In this document: one piece after another, positions 1 through 13,784 of the stretch
Layout of the letters: each line of letters begins with the position of its first letter
Numbering within the stretch: the stretch's first letter is position 1
DNA from: Campylorhamphus procurvoides
Lineage: Eukaryota; Chordata; Aves; Passeriformes; Dendrocolaptidae
DNA: 64,000 nucleotides
Assembly (NCBI GenBank): GCA_013396655.1
Contig: WBMV01003267.1
Location: forward strand, 1,426,001-1,490,000
Direction: 5' to 3'
Notes under the pieces: model-generated
Databases searched by the model: none
What the model was told of the DNA's origin: nothing
What the model saw: the letters and a program-made list of their open reading frames with translations, nothing else
Translations under genes and position numbers: made by a program

Positions 1-2741
1 TCCCCAGTACCTCACTAGGGCTCATGAAGTTATGCACTCAGGCAGAGCAGAAGGATGATTTGGTGGACACCAGTTTTCAGGAGGTTCATTTTCAGTCACT
101 CCCAGGTTTCGTCCAAGCTTGCAGCCCCAGGAATATAAATAGGGGCACAAGGTCAAAAAGGTGCAGCAGGGACTGGCTGTGCCTCAATCAAATGTGAAAC
201 TGCATTTTCTTACAGAAGTTCAGGCTTTGGCTCACTACAGCATTTGCAATCCTGCTCAGCAAAGCACATCGACTTGAGGCCTCTGTTACTATGGTGATGA
301 GCATGGAATAAATGTTTATATATAATTAGATAAATTCTCCCTTCAAGAAAGCAGTTGTCCTTCTCACAGGCAGCTACTCATAATTTTTTTAATAAGTAGA
401 TGGAAAAAAGAAAAAGTATTAAAATTTCAAAGCTTAAGAATCACTATTATTCATCAACAAGTTAATGATAATTTAAACCTATAGCAAGAATTTAAAAAAA
501 GCCCATGAAAAATTAGTCAGTGAGAAACCCATCTCTTCTGAAAACTAAACTGTAGATGCTCTAGAAATGAAGCTAATGCTTGGTTTTATATATTTTAAGG
601 TTTTGCTTAAGAAAAATAGGAATGATTAATAAACTATCTTGTTATTTAACAAAGTTTAAGAATTACTTACTGAATAAAAAATGAATGCATGAGTACTTTT
701 CTTCTATGTAATCCCTAAACTAAAAGCAACCCCACTCATAAAATATAAGCAGTATTGGTTGCAAAATATAAGCAGTATTTCCTAACTCTAAGCTTACTGT
801 AAAAGCAATATGCAGATATAAACAGGTTAATTGAGTCAAAATGCTTAGCCCATAAACTCATGAGTAGCTTACTTCCTTTTTCAGAAGATTATGAATCAGC
901 AATTACTGTAGAACCATCTGCCACAAAGATGAATATTCCACTCAGGGTTTTGGGGAACCCTTTGCCAAAACACTTACATATAGCTTAAGCTTTTTTTTTT
1001 TTTTAATTAAGAAAAACCAGTCCTAAAATGTGAGTAGTCATATTCTTTAGGATCTAAAATTGCCTTAAATTTAAGAAATACTAAATTCAGAGTTGATAAG
1101 ATAATTTCTTAGGATCCAAAACTATAAAAACTAATGACAAAACTTCACCCAACGCTGAGTTCTTCCCTGAAAAAAAACCCCAAACAATTGCCAAAATGCA
1201 GGAGAAATGCTGCCAGCTGATGAGCTGCCTCATTCTTCCCGCTATGATGCCATCTGTTTCCAGCTCTTTCCTATCCACATGCACTACACTCCTTCCAACC
1301 CTCAGCCTGACCCAGATCCAGCCCTGGTCTCAAGTCTGATAATAAAATCCAGCTTTACCCACCCAATGGGTGCCAATAACTACACTGCTGGTTAGAGGTG
1401 GTGCTTTGGTGACAGTGGGCAAATAAAGAGGCTTCTGCTCCCAGCTACTTATTCCAGCTCTTTTTTTTTTTTCCACTGAAGATTTTCCCTTTCTCCACAA
1501 TCTGCCAACATAACTACATGTGTATTCTCTCCCCAGCACAACTGTTGGAGTAATTAACTTCAGAAAAACTTCAGCTACATGAAGTGTTCAAGCTAAGAGG
1601 GATAATATTTTAAGAACTGAGTTAGGAAGCAGCCACATGCAGCTTCATGTGAGTAGATCATATGTGGGAAACTTCCAGCAAGAAGGGCAAAACCGAAGGT
1701 ATATTCTCTTTTCCTGCAGCATGGCAGGAGCCAATGTACACACCTGGCATCCACCCACACACTATAATGGTAAGGAATAATTAGATCTTAACCCTAATAA
1801 AATCACTGAATAGCATTGAGTTACCCTTTACATTCAGGCTGTAAGTTCCTCCAAGGCAGAGACTTTCTTCATTGCCCTGCACTTGTTGATGCACAAGAAA
1901 TAATAGGAAGATGCAGAGCTGATCATGAAGAAGCAGAGTGTAATTTTGACTTGCTCTAAGAATAGGCCAAACGCCTTCCTCCAGTTCGCATGAAAATTTA
2001 TTACTGAAGACAATGCAGGTATTTGAGGGAAGAAACTCAGCTTGGAATCTGAATTATCTTGTCAGGAACCATTCAAATTTAAAACATACTTTCTCAAACA
2101 CAAAGGTTTACAGCTTTAGCATCTTCTGTCAAAGGAGTTCTAAGGGACAAACAGTTACACATTTATAGAAGTGATCTTTGTTTCAATTCAGTGTGTAGCT
2201 ACGGCTGCAGGAAGCAGGGTGTTATTGCAAAAGGCACTAACTAAGTAATTAGGTCAAACTACATGTCCTGTTATCCTTAAAAACCATGTGTTACTATTAA
2301 TTCACAAAACATCCATTTACATTTACAAGATAATCCATAGCAAGGGACCAGACAGCCCCAAGCACAGACACCAGAGCTGTTGGTTCTGCTGAGAGACCAG
2401 TAAATTGCTTATTGTCTAACTCAGTTCAAAGTGGATTTTCTTATTAATACCTTTGATATTTTGAATTGTTTTACACCTTTTATGGTACACAGTTTTGTTT
2501 CAGTTTTCCTTGAAACATGAACGTTGAAGAGTTTAGTTTACTGGATTCACTTTGAATTTAGACAGTAGAACCGAAACAAAGAAAATACTCAGCTTTTAAA
2601 AGGTGTCTCATTTTTAATACCTGAAATTTTATTAGTGAGCTATTCTGTTTATCTCCTTTATATAGATCTTTGCAGATACAATATTTTACCTAACACTGCT
2701 CATATTACATTTTGAAACTTTTACAAATCAGGAAGGTTCCT

Positions 2742-2763
2742 TCCCCCCCACCCCCCCTCCCCC
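2742..2763. repeat. C-rich homopolymer-like tract
   Basis: A run of cytosines interrupted only by single A and T bases, flanked by TTCC-type pyrimidines. The minus strand is therefore a G-run that could fold as a G-quadruplex. It is a simple low-complexity feature with no visible link to a gene. Confidence 0.6.
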
Positions 2764-5700
2764 TTCCATTTTTCCTCTAAAGAAAAGTATTTAGCCTGGA
2801 CATGTCAAGCAGTGTTGAATTTACTATATTTTAATGTCACGTATTTTTCAGTAATTATGGATTGTATTATGTAAATATCAATGCACATATAAATACACTG
2901 CATATTTGCATAAGAATTTCTGAATCCTCCACCAAGTAGTGTTCCTGCCTTTCAAAGATGACATTTCAAAGGAGGCCTTAAAGTTTACATGTCCACCTGA
3001 GACACCTACCGTGTAAGGTCACACAGCAAAGGAATTACCAACTCGGTGATAAAAATCCTCTATTTAAACTCAGTGGTGTAAACAGAGTATTAGTGGAGGT
3101 GTCGCCAAAGTGACATCCAAAAAAGTGCATGCACTAGAAAACTTGTCTTAGACGTTAGGGTTGTCATTCATTTACCTCACTGATGTTTAAGTGGTTGATT
3201 TGTTCGTAGTTTTTGCAAAGAATCACTGTGGTCCTGATCAAGATTTGGCATCCCCAGCTCCACAGGAAACTTAGCACAGAAGTTCTTAGTGACCCTATAA
3301 AATAGAACAGAAATAACAGAGTACCAGCTAAGCCTTGAGCAAGTAAGAATGGCTGGACCTCTTGTCTGGTCTTCATCACCCCAGCAGCAGGCAGGAGCAC
3401 ATTACTACAGGTGAGGACACATTTGACCAAAGTGTGGCCCTGAACATGACCATACCCACCACATGGGGACATTAAGGATGCTGTAGGGCCTATATGTTAC
3501 TAAACGTTAGCCCACAGCAACAGCTCTTCACTGGTCTGCTCAGGGATTCAGCATGCTTTCAGCCTCACTGCTCATTGGGAAAGTGTTTTTACGTCTTAAC
3601 TGCAAGTTACCAGCATAGCTACCTCAACCCAAATCTTCTCAAAATATAATTATCTCAAAACTGTCAGGAGATACACAGGAGAAGACTCAAAGCTGGTTAA
3701 TCATGAATGCAGATCTTAAGCAAACACTTAAACTGGCTACTGTGATGCCAAGAACTATGTTTTTAAGCTTTCATCATGTCCTATAGCACAGACCTACAGA
3801 TGTACAGATTCAGTCAGAGTGAACACCCACATGTTCAAAACAAGATAAACAACGATCTTCACTAATGATTTAAGCGTTTGACTAGTAAAATGCTACTAAA
3901 ATATCAGATTTGCACTGCAAGGTGAGTTCTTCCTTAATGATTATACAAACCGGATATGTAATTGAACACTGTACAAACAGGGTAAATTCTTAAGCCTGTA
4001 GTTACAGTACTGCAAGTTCTTTTTTTCTGTTTTGTTTTTTTTAATTCTTATACTCATCTCACTCCACATTAACATGAATTAAAAGATGGTATGGTCCCTG
4101 GCTAAGCTGTATTTTAATTCAGTTAAAGAACTCCGAAGAATCTACTGCTTTACCCAGAGATCCAGAGCACTTTAGAAGATTCCAGCCCTGACTGCCTCAA
4201 CAATGGATGATTTTCATCTTAGTACCACAAGCTGTACTGCCTTTAGATATTCTCTGCTCTTTTCCAGCACCTTCAGTGGCCTTGAACAGGTAGCAGCATT
4301 TCCTCTTTAAAAAGTCAATTTTCAGGGTCATTCAGACTTTGCAGGATCTCAGAGGTTCTCAAAGTGACACAGCTCAGATTGGGGCAAGTTCTTTTTGTTT
4401 TCAAAACACTGCTTACTCCACAGAGCTATTTCAAAGGCTCTGACCTCCCAGGGCTTGCAACAGCTTTACGCTAAATCCAAAGGCTTTTGAGTATTGAAAC
4501 CCAGGTTATACTGAAAACTATCTCCCTGGAGAATTAATCTAAAATATGCTCTATTTATTGCACTCAGAACAGAGTGCTTAAAAAAAAAACCTAACAGCCC
4601 ACACAAGAAGGGCTGCAGGTTGTTCAGTGTGAAAGGTAGGACTCCATTTATGTGTGTGAGAAAAAGAGGAAGCCTCCACAGACACCAGACAAATTCTCAC
4701 AGTACAAGTGAGATCTCACTGTGCTACCAATATAGCCTGACCTGGTCAGCAGAGGGAGATTGGGTTTCTCTACCAAGAGGATGACAAAGGTGCTCCTCCT
4801 TTACCCTAATAGAATCCCTTCACTCTTCCCTGACCCTAAGCCAAATCTGATAGTAACTAATTGCCACTGCATCTGGTCAGGAGAAAATTGGGTATGTATT
4901 CCCTGGTATCAAGGCATTAATTAGTCCCTTCCATCCCAAGGTATGATTACAGGATGCAGACTCAGGGAATGAAGGCTTTCAGTTGCTTGCCCCTGAGGTC
5001 TTGCTCAAAGTATTGCCAGAGCTGGAGAGGTCATATCCAGCAAGACAAGAGTATTTATTGATGACCTGTGTTTATTCTTTGCTATGTATGTCAAAATTGG
5101 GAAGTAGCCTTCTGCCTCACCATGCCATGAGGGTGTTTCTCAGAATGGTTTCTATTTGCAAGGAGGACAGAACATAAACATTGCCCAGACACATCCTACA
5201 CTTTTAGCTCTGGGAAGGTAGCAAAATACTCCTGTGTGCACAACTCAGCCAGAAAACTGCAAATTACATTGACCAAAAAGCCACTACACTGTTGTTTATT
5301 CTAGTCCAAAATTGGTGTGAGCTATAACAGGAAAAAGACTGCAACTCCACTGAGAAGGTTTGCCAGAATGGCAGTGTTGTCTCATCCACAGGCTGCTGTT
5401 ACCTCACGAATAGCAAGTCCCAGTGGGTCCAGTGAACTCCATACACCGCAGTAAACATTTGTCAGTTTTAACCCATGCAGTTGTAGCATACAACACTAAA
5501 AACATTTCTATATTATTTTTAATACCAAGACTTGCTGGCATTACAGGGCTTTCCCAGATGCGAGTTCAGCTCCCTGGGCATTAACTGTCCACTGAAATTC
5601 TACCAGCTGTTCCTAAGTCTGCAGAAAGAGTTCACATAACACCTTTGGCTGAATGGGAAAAGACAAAGTTGAAGTTCTTTACAAGATAACATGACTTTTT

Positions 5701-8700
5701 TTCTACACAAATAGTTTTTCAAGGTATATAGTTTCATCTCATTAGTACCATCCTGATAATAGTCTATTCTTTTTTGTGTTATACTGTTCTCTTAAATCTC
5801 TGGTTATTTATGCATAAACACAGGCACCCAAGACACAAAATGTTCTGTTGGGCTCCCCACTAGCAAAAAATCATTAGAATTACTACTGGTCTTATTCTTT
5901 CTGCCACAGACAAACCTTACAGAACTGTTTTTTTGAAACTGGAGAATCTCTTGTATGATACATTCTGCATAAACTAGGGGCAGTACATTTGAGGAGATTA
6001 TCATCAACTGGTAAAATTATTTTGGCTGGAGAAAAATTCCAATGGTGTTGCTTTACAGTACAAAATCTAAAGCTGTTTTCAATGTGCAAAGTAGGCTGCA
6101 AAATAAAATGCACAGTTTTCAGAGAGCAGAATTCTTCCCTACTGACAGAGGGAAGAAAAATAGTACTGCATGACTAAGTCACGCAAAATTTCATGGTATT
6201 TACTTAGGAATTTCATTGTCATTATGCATACCTTTTGTCTGCAAAGAAACAGAGGTAGCAGGGGGAAGTCTCATATGAAAATATGAGAAAATGTCTCGAT
6301 TCTGACTTTTGAAATCACCTCCAGAAACATTGCAGGTCCTTCTGTAAGAGGAAAATCTCCACTTTTATTTTCTTGTGGGAAATTTGTTGTGGGAGAGTTC
6401 AGGAACAGTTATAAATCCATTCCACATCATAAAGTAGATGGTGCTTTGCCAATTAGGTAGGAGGCAGAAGCATCATGACTTACAGCGTACCACAGTAACA
6501 AGCTGTACCCCATCCCTGGCAAATCCCCCTTTTAATTAGACAGTCTTCTGCAACATGAAGGCCCAAAGACTTAAATCACTCAAAATCTTCAGATTAATAC
6601 AGGTTAACAAATCCAGCCAGGCTGTAATTCCTGTAAGGGATTCTTTAACCTCTGTGCAGAGCAAGAGCTCCCAGCAAGTCTAGTGACTCCACACCCACAT
6701 AAAAAAGTTGGTGTCTGTTACCAGCCCTTTCTCTGAGGAAGAAGAGGATGCCAGGAGGCTAAAACTATTTATGATTCCTTGGCTAACCATATTATGGTAC
6801 AAGTGCAAAGACCAAGCATTCAGTGACAGAATCTATCCCTTCTGGCATTAGAGTGAAAGGATAAAACCTAGGAAGCTCAAACACTTGGGATTCGGGACCC
6901 AAACCTGCTTTACGTTAATAAAATGTGGAACCTCCATCCAGCAGTGTGAGTATAACTTCACTCTTGTACTGGAACTTCACCCACCACTGAAGAGCTGAGG
7001 TGATATTCTAGTCCTGTGCCACAGATCCACAATACCTGAAGACTGCCATGGTGGTATTTTATAATTGCACCTAATTTGTTCCTTGGAAGTTCTTAGATGC
7101 CCTTCTGAAGTTCACTGGGAAAAAAAAATCCCATCCTGTGTTGAACAGGTTTAGCTGGCATCCAGGGTTATATACCCTCCTATTTCTCAAATTCAAATGC
7201 AAAACATACAGTCCTCTATCTGCATTCCCAAGAGCCTGCACAGAGCTGAGGCACAGAGTGGAGAATCCCACATGCACAGTGACTACCTCAGTGTTTTCTC
7301 ATTTCCTTGGCTTGGGGGGGCCTAAACATCTACATGTGATGGTGCTGCATCATGTTTTCCTTGAGAGCTTTAGCAAACTACTTAATTCTTCATACTGATC
7401 CCTGCACTGCAAATGAAAACAGATTACAAGAGCATCGAGATCATGGCAGTCAAAGCTATGGAAAAATGCACAGCTAAGATGGATGCAATGTAACATAACA
7501 TACCCCAGACAGCATTTGCTAATGCAATTATTTTTCCTGACAACAAAAGGGGTTAATAGACACAGACCCTCACATTAATTAACTCCCCATAACACATGCA
7601 GAAATAAAAGGTACTTCACATGAGAACAAGACCTATTTTGATTAGTTTTGAAAGAGTGAGGTTACTAACAGGTATTCAAAATCTGTCCCCAGCTCAAACT
7701 GTTAGGGGTTCAGCAATCAAGCAATTCCCCACTTTTCTCTCTGCCACAAGAAAAAGAGTGAATAAATTAGGGCCTTTTGGCAGTGTTTCCATTCACACTG
7801 TTGTTTCACCATTACATTATCAGTCCAGTTTGCTGCCTGAGTCATCACCTTCAGAATTTGTACTGGCCCAAACCTGAACCAGTCAGCCAACACATGACCA
7901 GTGATAAAACAGTAATTCAAGAGCTTGTTTCCACAAGATTGGAGTTACATACATTAATAGCTCATTAACAACCTGTGCAGGCCAATCTCTACAGCCTTAA
8001 TCTGTTACTGCAGGAAGATAAGAACTTCACAAGTCAGACCAATACATGTTTATCTCTAGCAGAGTTAAGCAAAATAAATAAGCCTTTAAAAAGCTGGTAG
8101 AGAAGCACATCAGTGGGGAAAAAAAACATCAAACACTGTACTCCTACAGCACTTGCCTCCAGTGGTTGCAAGGTCTTTGAGCAGTCAGCCCACAACAGCT
8201 CCCCAGAACAAATGCCTTCTGAAAAAAAGCTGCCAATTATACCAACCCCAGCTACAGCTGGATGCCATCAGGAAATCTTAGGAACTGCTACACAAACAAG
8301 ATCACTATATGAAATTACTATGCAAACAGCAGAGGCTCAAAAAAAAGAAAAAAAAAAAAGCAACCTTTTAGTCTCCATCTTTCTTGCAAATTGTTTCCAT
8401 ACATTTCTTCTGCAGAGAGAGCTATCTGATAAAGTGATGATTATAGGCACAGGGTCAAAGACACCAAAGGCATTTTTATCCCCAGCTTATCCTAGCCAGA
8501 ACTGGCAGTAAGTCTAGGAAATCTGAAGGCCGCTCTTCATAATATAGTTAAGAAAAAAAACAAAATGTTTTTTGCAATGATTTTCAATTTTTGGCTTCAA
8601 GTCTTTGGGGGCTGAGAGCTGAGAAGAAACAATCCTACAATCAGGTCTTTGAACTCACACCACCTTGGGCAGCAAGATCCACAGATCAGAAGCATTTACA

Positions 8701-9935
8701 ACCACTGCCTCAGTAAATGCACATATGCTAGAGGCAACTATACATCTTCACTTGCTCTAGCAGTTTAAAATCCAGCATCCCACAGTGGTGGAAAATGAGC
8801 CAATGGATAACTAAACCTCACCCTATTAACCTCCAGTTTCACAAAGCTTCTGTGGCCCATAGCCTTCCTCTGGTCTTTCATTAGACCAATTTTTTCAGCT
8901 GTGCCTTACTGGATATGAAAAGGATCCTCTCCCTCTCCTCTCAGGTCTTGGTAAATTATGTGCTCTCACAAATATACAAGAAAATAAGGGCAGACTCCCT
9001 TTGATTTCCTTTAGCCGAAAAGACAGATGCAGGAGTAAGAGAGATACAATGAGAGGCACATTATCTTTCCATCCATTTGTCAGTTCTAGTCAGTATTGTA
9101 TCTTTAGATTTGCTTATTATTCTACCTCTTATTACAAATGAAACAAGATGAACCAATATGGAATCAATAGGTTTTACAGACATTAAGAGTTCATGACCCA
9201 CACTACTAGGGCAATTCAAGCATCCTGAGAAAGGACAGTTTTCATTTCTATCTGAAAAGGCTTCCTCTTTTGCTGATAAAGTAAGGCTTCATTTGCCCAC
9301 TGTAACTGAAAACACTTTCCCTCAGAGCCAATTCTTAAAGGGTTGCTTGCCTTTCTTCCTTCTACAGAATTACAGAAGAATAAGAGCTTGTTTATTTTTA
9401 TAAAACACTGCTGGAACACATAGGAACACACACATGCTTCAAAATCGTGTATTTTCGAGCTCTGTTGCACTGTCCCAAGAGTCTACCTGCCCTGCTGGGA
9501 AAAGCTTCTTATGGTCTGTTAAGGGTCAGGACAGAAGATTATTTAATTAGGTGGCAGCCCTTACCCTGGGTTAGCAGAGTGGGGAATGCTTCATACAAAT
9601 TGCATCCAGCAAGGTTTGGAAGGGATGTTTATATGAAGACCAGCATTAGGCAAGACAAAGGAAGAATTGCTCAGGGGATCAAAGACACACATTATAATAA
9701 AAAACCCCAAAACTTAGAGACAGTTAAGGCACCACAAATGGCACTTTCAAAGATAAATGCCATGAAAAGAACTGCAACTGGAGCCCTGACACATAAGTAG
9801 AAGCACAGAAACTGTTTTCCAGACATGAGGTCAAGCACTGTGCAAGTCACATAATTATGGTTAATAACACTGGAGATCCCAAACAGGTACAGGGTTTACA
9901 TATTTATTTATCTGTTGTTATTTCAGCTTCCAATT

Positions 9936-10160
9936 ATGTGGAGATACAGAAGTTTTTTACAAAGAGGGTGGTAAAATGTGGGAACATCAGAGAGGTAGTG
10001 GATGCCCCATCCCTGGAAACATTGAAGGTCAGATTGGACAGGGCCCTGAGCAATCTGATCTGGTTAAAGATGTCCCGGCTCATGGCAAGGAGGTTGGACT
10101 ACATGGCTTGTAAGGTCCCTTCCAATACAAACAATTCCATGATGTTATGGTCCTAGACGG
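9936..10160 (+). mobile_element. CR1 LINE fragment, 3' end, plus orientation
   Basis: The stretch carries the typical 3' end of avian CR1: a block about a vector-like 'valid pair of lines' seen in all copies, namely a segment reading as 'GGATGCCCCATCCCTGGA', then 'AGGTTGGACTACATGG', then the terminal 'AAGGTCCCTTCCAA', ending in an ATTCCATGATG-type tail. It is 5'-truncated and too short to code. An open frame at 9857-10156 runs through it and is a by-product of the repeat, not a gene. Confidence 0.85.
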
Positions 10161-12228
10161 AATGGTTGCAATCAGAACATGACAAAACACAGTGTTGTCT
10201 GAAACTTACATGAGAAACTATTTACATGTCAATATTTGCAAAAATATTAGCCAGAAATACAGATAACATAATAGAAAGTGTTAAATGCAAGTCATTGGTT
10301 TTCTACAGACTCTTACCAACACACTTCAAATGCCTTTAATTTTTAACTTCTTTTAGAAGTCAGATATAAAAGAAAAGCAACTTGGGCACATTCACTCAAC
10401 AGAAAAGGGAATTAAAACTGAATTAGCTCATCTTTGTACTGCATCTAGAGGTAAAAAACTACTAGCAGTGACATAACTGCATTACAAGATAAAACCTGTA
10501 TTTTCATATGTTCTTGGCTCTCTCTACTTGGAACATAAAAAGGTAACAATTAAGGTATTATATTCCTCATTTCTGTTTATTTTATTCTCATTATATTATG
10601 CAATAGAAATTCTAGCTGCATACAATTTAACTTAGCTGATTTTACTCCGGGTTTGCATCTGCTAGATACAGCTGCAATGACAGCAATGTAAGAAGACTGT
10701 TTTACATCAGAATTCCTTTTTATTTTGGAGATCTTAAGGTATTATTTTTTGGATAGAGACCAGTCAGTTTTAATGCAAGCTTTCAGTGAAATCTAGGAAT
10801 ATTTTATTCCTAGACATCCTATCAACTAGAATTTTTTTCCCCAAAAGAAGAGCCATCCTAGCTATTTGTATCCTTTAATAAAAACAGGCAGAAAATTCCT
10901 TCCCTGGATCAAACAATTTTCTGATGTATAACCCGTCACTGTGGCCAGGCCCAGTTTCTTACCAGCATAGCCTCTTTTGCTGATTTGTTATTAACTCAAA
11001 GCTTACACTTATTTTTTAGTGTTTCCTTTGTTTTTTTCCCCCTGCAAAACCACCCAGTTTCACTAGTCACCACCTTCTTAATTTCCTTATTTTTGCCAGA
11101 CTTTTCTGTGCAATCTCCCTGATCCATTCTTGGTTCTTCCTGCTCAAGCTCCCCCCTTGCTGTGTATCAGTTTGGGAACAGAACATTCGTCAGTCATTAA
11201 CAATTTCTAAGAACTGCTCGTTTATTGCTGTGCTTTGCTTCAATCTTTTAAATGAGAACAACTTCTGGTCTGTTCTGAACTCCACGGTCACCCTTGATTC
11301 ATCCAGTTCCTGAGCAGCTATCCATATGGGAGATTCCCAATTCATCTTAGCGTTTGTGCATCAGCATTTGATTTCAAGATTCCAGGTTTCTCCATGAACT
11401 CCTAAGGTAACCTTTGCTAATCTTAGATCAGCTCAGACTCCCATAAATAGGGCAACAGTGACGAGGCAGTTCCTTTTCCAGAAGGAGCTGAAGGGAGAGG
11501 AAATTACCATTTTAAACTGGAAAGCTATGGTCCTAAAAAATTAACCTGGTTTTAAAGCAATAATCCAGTCTTCCCATCCCCCACAAATTAGCTCGTCATT
11601 CACCTTGAACTTGGCAGAATTAATTTGCATTGCCCTGGCAAAGCGTCTAGCTATTGTGAGCCAAATACCATATGCCTGAAAAACAACATCAACATGGTAC
11701 CGAATCTTCTCTTTGGCAGTATTAACACTACAATATTTTATATGTAATTATTATTTTCACATCACCACTTAATTTGTCACAGTGTTATGCACTGTGTCAT
11801 GGTGCTCCAAAATAAACACGTTCAGCAGAGAGAGCACAGAAAGGGAAAAACAGCAAAGGGAATGTGAAATCAAAACCCATCTTTATTCACTGTTTTATTT
11901 TATCCTTCACAGAGGTTTTCAAAGGCATCCTCTGGCCTACTTAAAACTTCACAATATATAGAGATCAGTCCCTGAGGGTCAGCCTCACTTATGCAAGCAG
12001 TTGCATTGCCCTAAATGTTGCCTCAGAGCAGTTACTAGACTACATCTTTAATCTGAGTTTGCATTCAGCTGTATCAGTTGTTTTATTTTGTAGACTATCC
12101 AGGGTACACTGGCATGAAACCACAAAGATGCATGCATACACTTTGAAGAATTATCTCATCACTGCATAATTCCTTTAGTTTTGTATAATTAACTATTACC
12201 AGCGCTAAAACACAATACTCTAAAAATC

Positions 12229-12295
12229 TGTTAAGGGTTGTACTGGATGATCTCCAGAGGCTCCTTACAACCCTAAATATTCTGTGGTTCTTTAT
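12229..12295 (+). mobile_element. Short CR1 3' end, plus orientation
   Basis: A fragment of about 65 bp with the CR1 terminal signature: 'GTACTGGATGATCTCCAGAG', then 'CTCCTTACAACCCTAAATA', then 'TTCTGTGGTTCT'. It is a severely truncated, diverged copy. Its boundaries are approximate. Confidence 0.75.
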
Positions 12296-12520
12296 GGAGC
12301 AGATTCAAGCTTGGACACTCTCTTACAATATGAGATCAAAAACCTAAGGAAAATAACAGCCAGGACACAGGGAGAGCAGGCACCTCCCAAAGCCACATTT
12401 CCAAAGGCCTCGTGCTGAGCTTTTTCCTTGCCAAGATTTTTTTTTTTCCCCCTTTTTGCAGAAAGCAGAAGTCACACGAGGAAGGAAGCTCGGGCAGCAA
12501 GGTCTCCAGCAGCACAGCTT

Positions 12521-12562
12521 ATAAAAATACATATATATGTGTGTGACATAAATATATATACA
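12521..12562. repeat. AT/GT-rich microsatellite
   Basis: Imperfect alternating purine-pyrimidine DNA: AT dinucleotides, a short GT run and more AT. This is a simple repeat without coding content. Confidence 0.55.
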
Positions 12563-13009
12563 GCTTCTTGTGGCTGAGAGGAACCAGCCTAAGCAGAGGG
12601 TGTGTAGGAGAGCAAGGACAGCTCCTGCAGCTTCCTGAGGGAGCCCTTCCCTGGGCAAAGGCCTGAAGGAGCAAAGATGACAGCTTTTAACACCAGTATC
12701 TGCAGCAGCAATAAACCTCAGGTTTATTGAGGTGTTTCAGCCCTGCTATTCAGAGATTTGTCCTCTGTTCCTCCTCAGGAATCCCCATCTTCGGAGCTTT
12801 CCGAGACTTTTCAAACCACTCGCTGTGGCCACAGCTAAGAGCTGCCCCAGCGCTGGAAACAGTCACACTATCAAATCACACAGAGGCGGAAAAAAATATA
12901 ATTAAAAGTGTTTGTTATCACCCTGAATCAATCCTGCGTAAGTAGCAAAAATAAAAACACAAAACTTTTATCGTTTTTTGTAGCAACGCTCAGCCGGGGA
13001 GGCCTTGTG

Positions 13010-13150
13010 AAAAGGACCTGCCCTCTGATGAGAAGCTGAGGGAGACGGGTTTGCTCAGCCTGGAGAGGGCTCAGGAGGGACTCCCCGAGAGGAGGCTGCG
13101 GGGGGTGGTCTCACCCGCCGTGCCTGGAGGGAGAGCAGCTGGCACTGCCT
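13010..13150 (+). mobile_element. Probable CR1 LINE fragment at the edge of the CpG island
   Basis: The stretch containing 'GAGAAGCTGAGGGAGACGGG', 'TTTGCTCAGCCTGGAGAG' and 'AGGAGGCTGCGGGG' resembles the internal CR1 segment that reads 'ctgagggagctgggtttgttcagcctggagaag'. It lacks the 3' tail. Similarity is clear over about 60 bp and fades toward 13,150. The open frame starting at 13,051 is therefore repeat sequence followed by assembly N, not a protein. Confidence 0.6.
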
Positions 13151-13760
13151 CACTCAGTGTCCCAGCAGCGGCGCTGGGCTCACAGTTGGCCCTGGCGCCA
13201 CTAAAGCCCCCTTCCTACACGGACAAACCCATGGTCTCCCACCCTCCTCTCCCCGCCCCTCCGCCATTTTGCCCCCCTCCCGCTCCTTNNNNNNNNNNNN
13301 NNNNNNNNNNNNNNNNNNNNNNNNNNNNNNNNNNNNNNNNNNNNNNNNNNNNNNNNNNNNNNNNNNNNNNNNNNNNNNNNNNNNNNNNNNNNNNNNNNNN
13401 NNNNNNNNNNNNNNNNNNNNNNNNNNNNNNNNNNNNNNNNNNNNNNNNNNNNNNNNNNNNNNNNNNNNNNNNNNNNNNNNNNNNNNNNNNNNNNNNNNNN
13501 NNNNNNNNNNNNNNNNNNNNNNNNNNNNNNNNNNNNNNNNNNNNNNNNNNNNNNNGGCCGCTGGGCCGGGCTCTGCCCCCGCCCCCGGTGCAGCAGCAGC
13601 GCTGTGCTCCTGGTGTGCAGGGCCGCAAAGCTGCGAGTGCACGTAGCCCACGGGCTGCATAAATGTGCCGCCCTCACGGGGGCTGCTGCGGGAAGCCCGG
13701 CCTTCCGAACAGGACGGGGGCGCTGGGTTTTTGGGAGGGGAGGTGTGCGCTGGGTCCAGG
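13030..13760 (+). promoter_or_regulatory. PPP3R1: CpG island, probable PPP3R1 promoter and exon 1 region
   Basis: A sharp rise in GC and CpG density against AT-rich surroundings. Just before the gap there are GC-box-like motifs (CCCCGCCCCT near 13,251) and CCGCCATTTTG at 13,261-13,271, which fits the YY1 motif often found near start sites of housekeeping genes. No TATA box is evident. It is the only CpG island upstream of the plus-strand PPP3R1 exons, which makes it the best promoter candidate. Exon 1 should contribute only 5' UTR and the ATG, and I see no convincing ATG followed by a good donor in the visible flanks, so it is probably inside the run of N. Assignment to PPP3R1 is inference from position and orientation. 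Confidence 0.65.
13289..13555. other. Assembly gap, 267 unknown bases
   Basis: An uninterrupted run of N inside the GC-rich island. Such gaps are typical of GC-rich promoters in avian short-read assemblies. It probably hides PPP3R1 exon 1. All open frames that cross it are artefacts of translating N. Confidence 0.98.
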
Positions 13761-13784
13761 TGTGTTTGTGTGTGTGTGTGTTTG
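13757..13784. repeat. (TG)n microsatellite
   Basis: A run of GT/TG dinucleotides with one TTT interruption at the downstream edge of the CpG island. Likely polymorphic. Confidence 0.8.

Larger units (their letters stand above)
1..13000. other. AT-rich intergenic DNA, no gene recognised
   Basis: About 13 kb upstream of the PPP3R1 CpG island. All open frames here are short (132 codons at most, 8113-8511), lack any family signature I recognise, and are not flanked by splice signals that would chain them. I see scattered poly-A/T tracts, a C-rich run near 2742-2763 and CR1 3' ends at about 9936 and 12229. In other vertebrates the neighbour on this side of PPP3R1 is CNRIP1, but I could not identify any of its exons, so it probably lies beyond the left edge. 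Distal enhancers could exist here but cannot be seen by eye. Confidence 0.6.

Noticed and set aside
8113..8511. 132-codon open frame in the upstream intergenic DNA
   Set aside because: No recognised domain, an internal lysine run from a poly-A tract and no linked exons; consistent with chance.
1..13000. Search for the neighbouring gene CNRIP1 expected from vertebrate synteny
   Set aside because: No exon of it could be recognised; it is probably outside the window.
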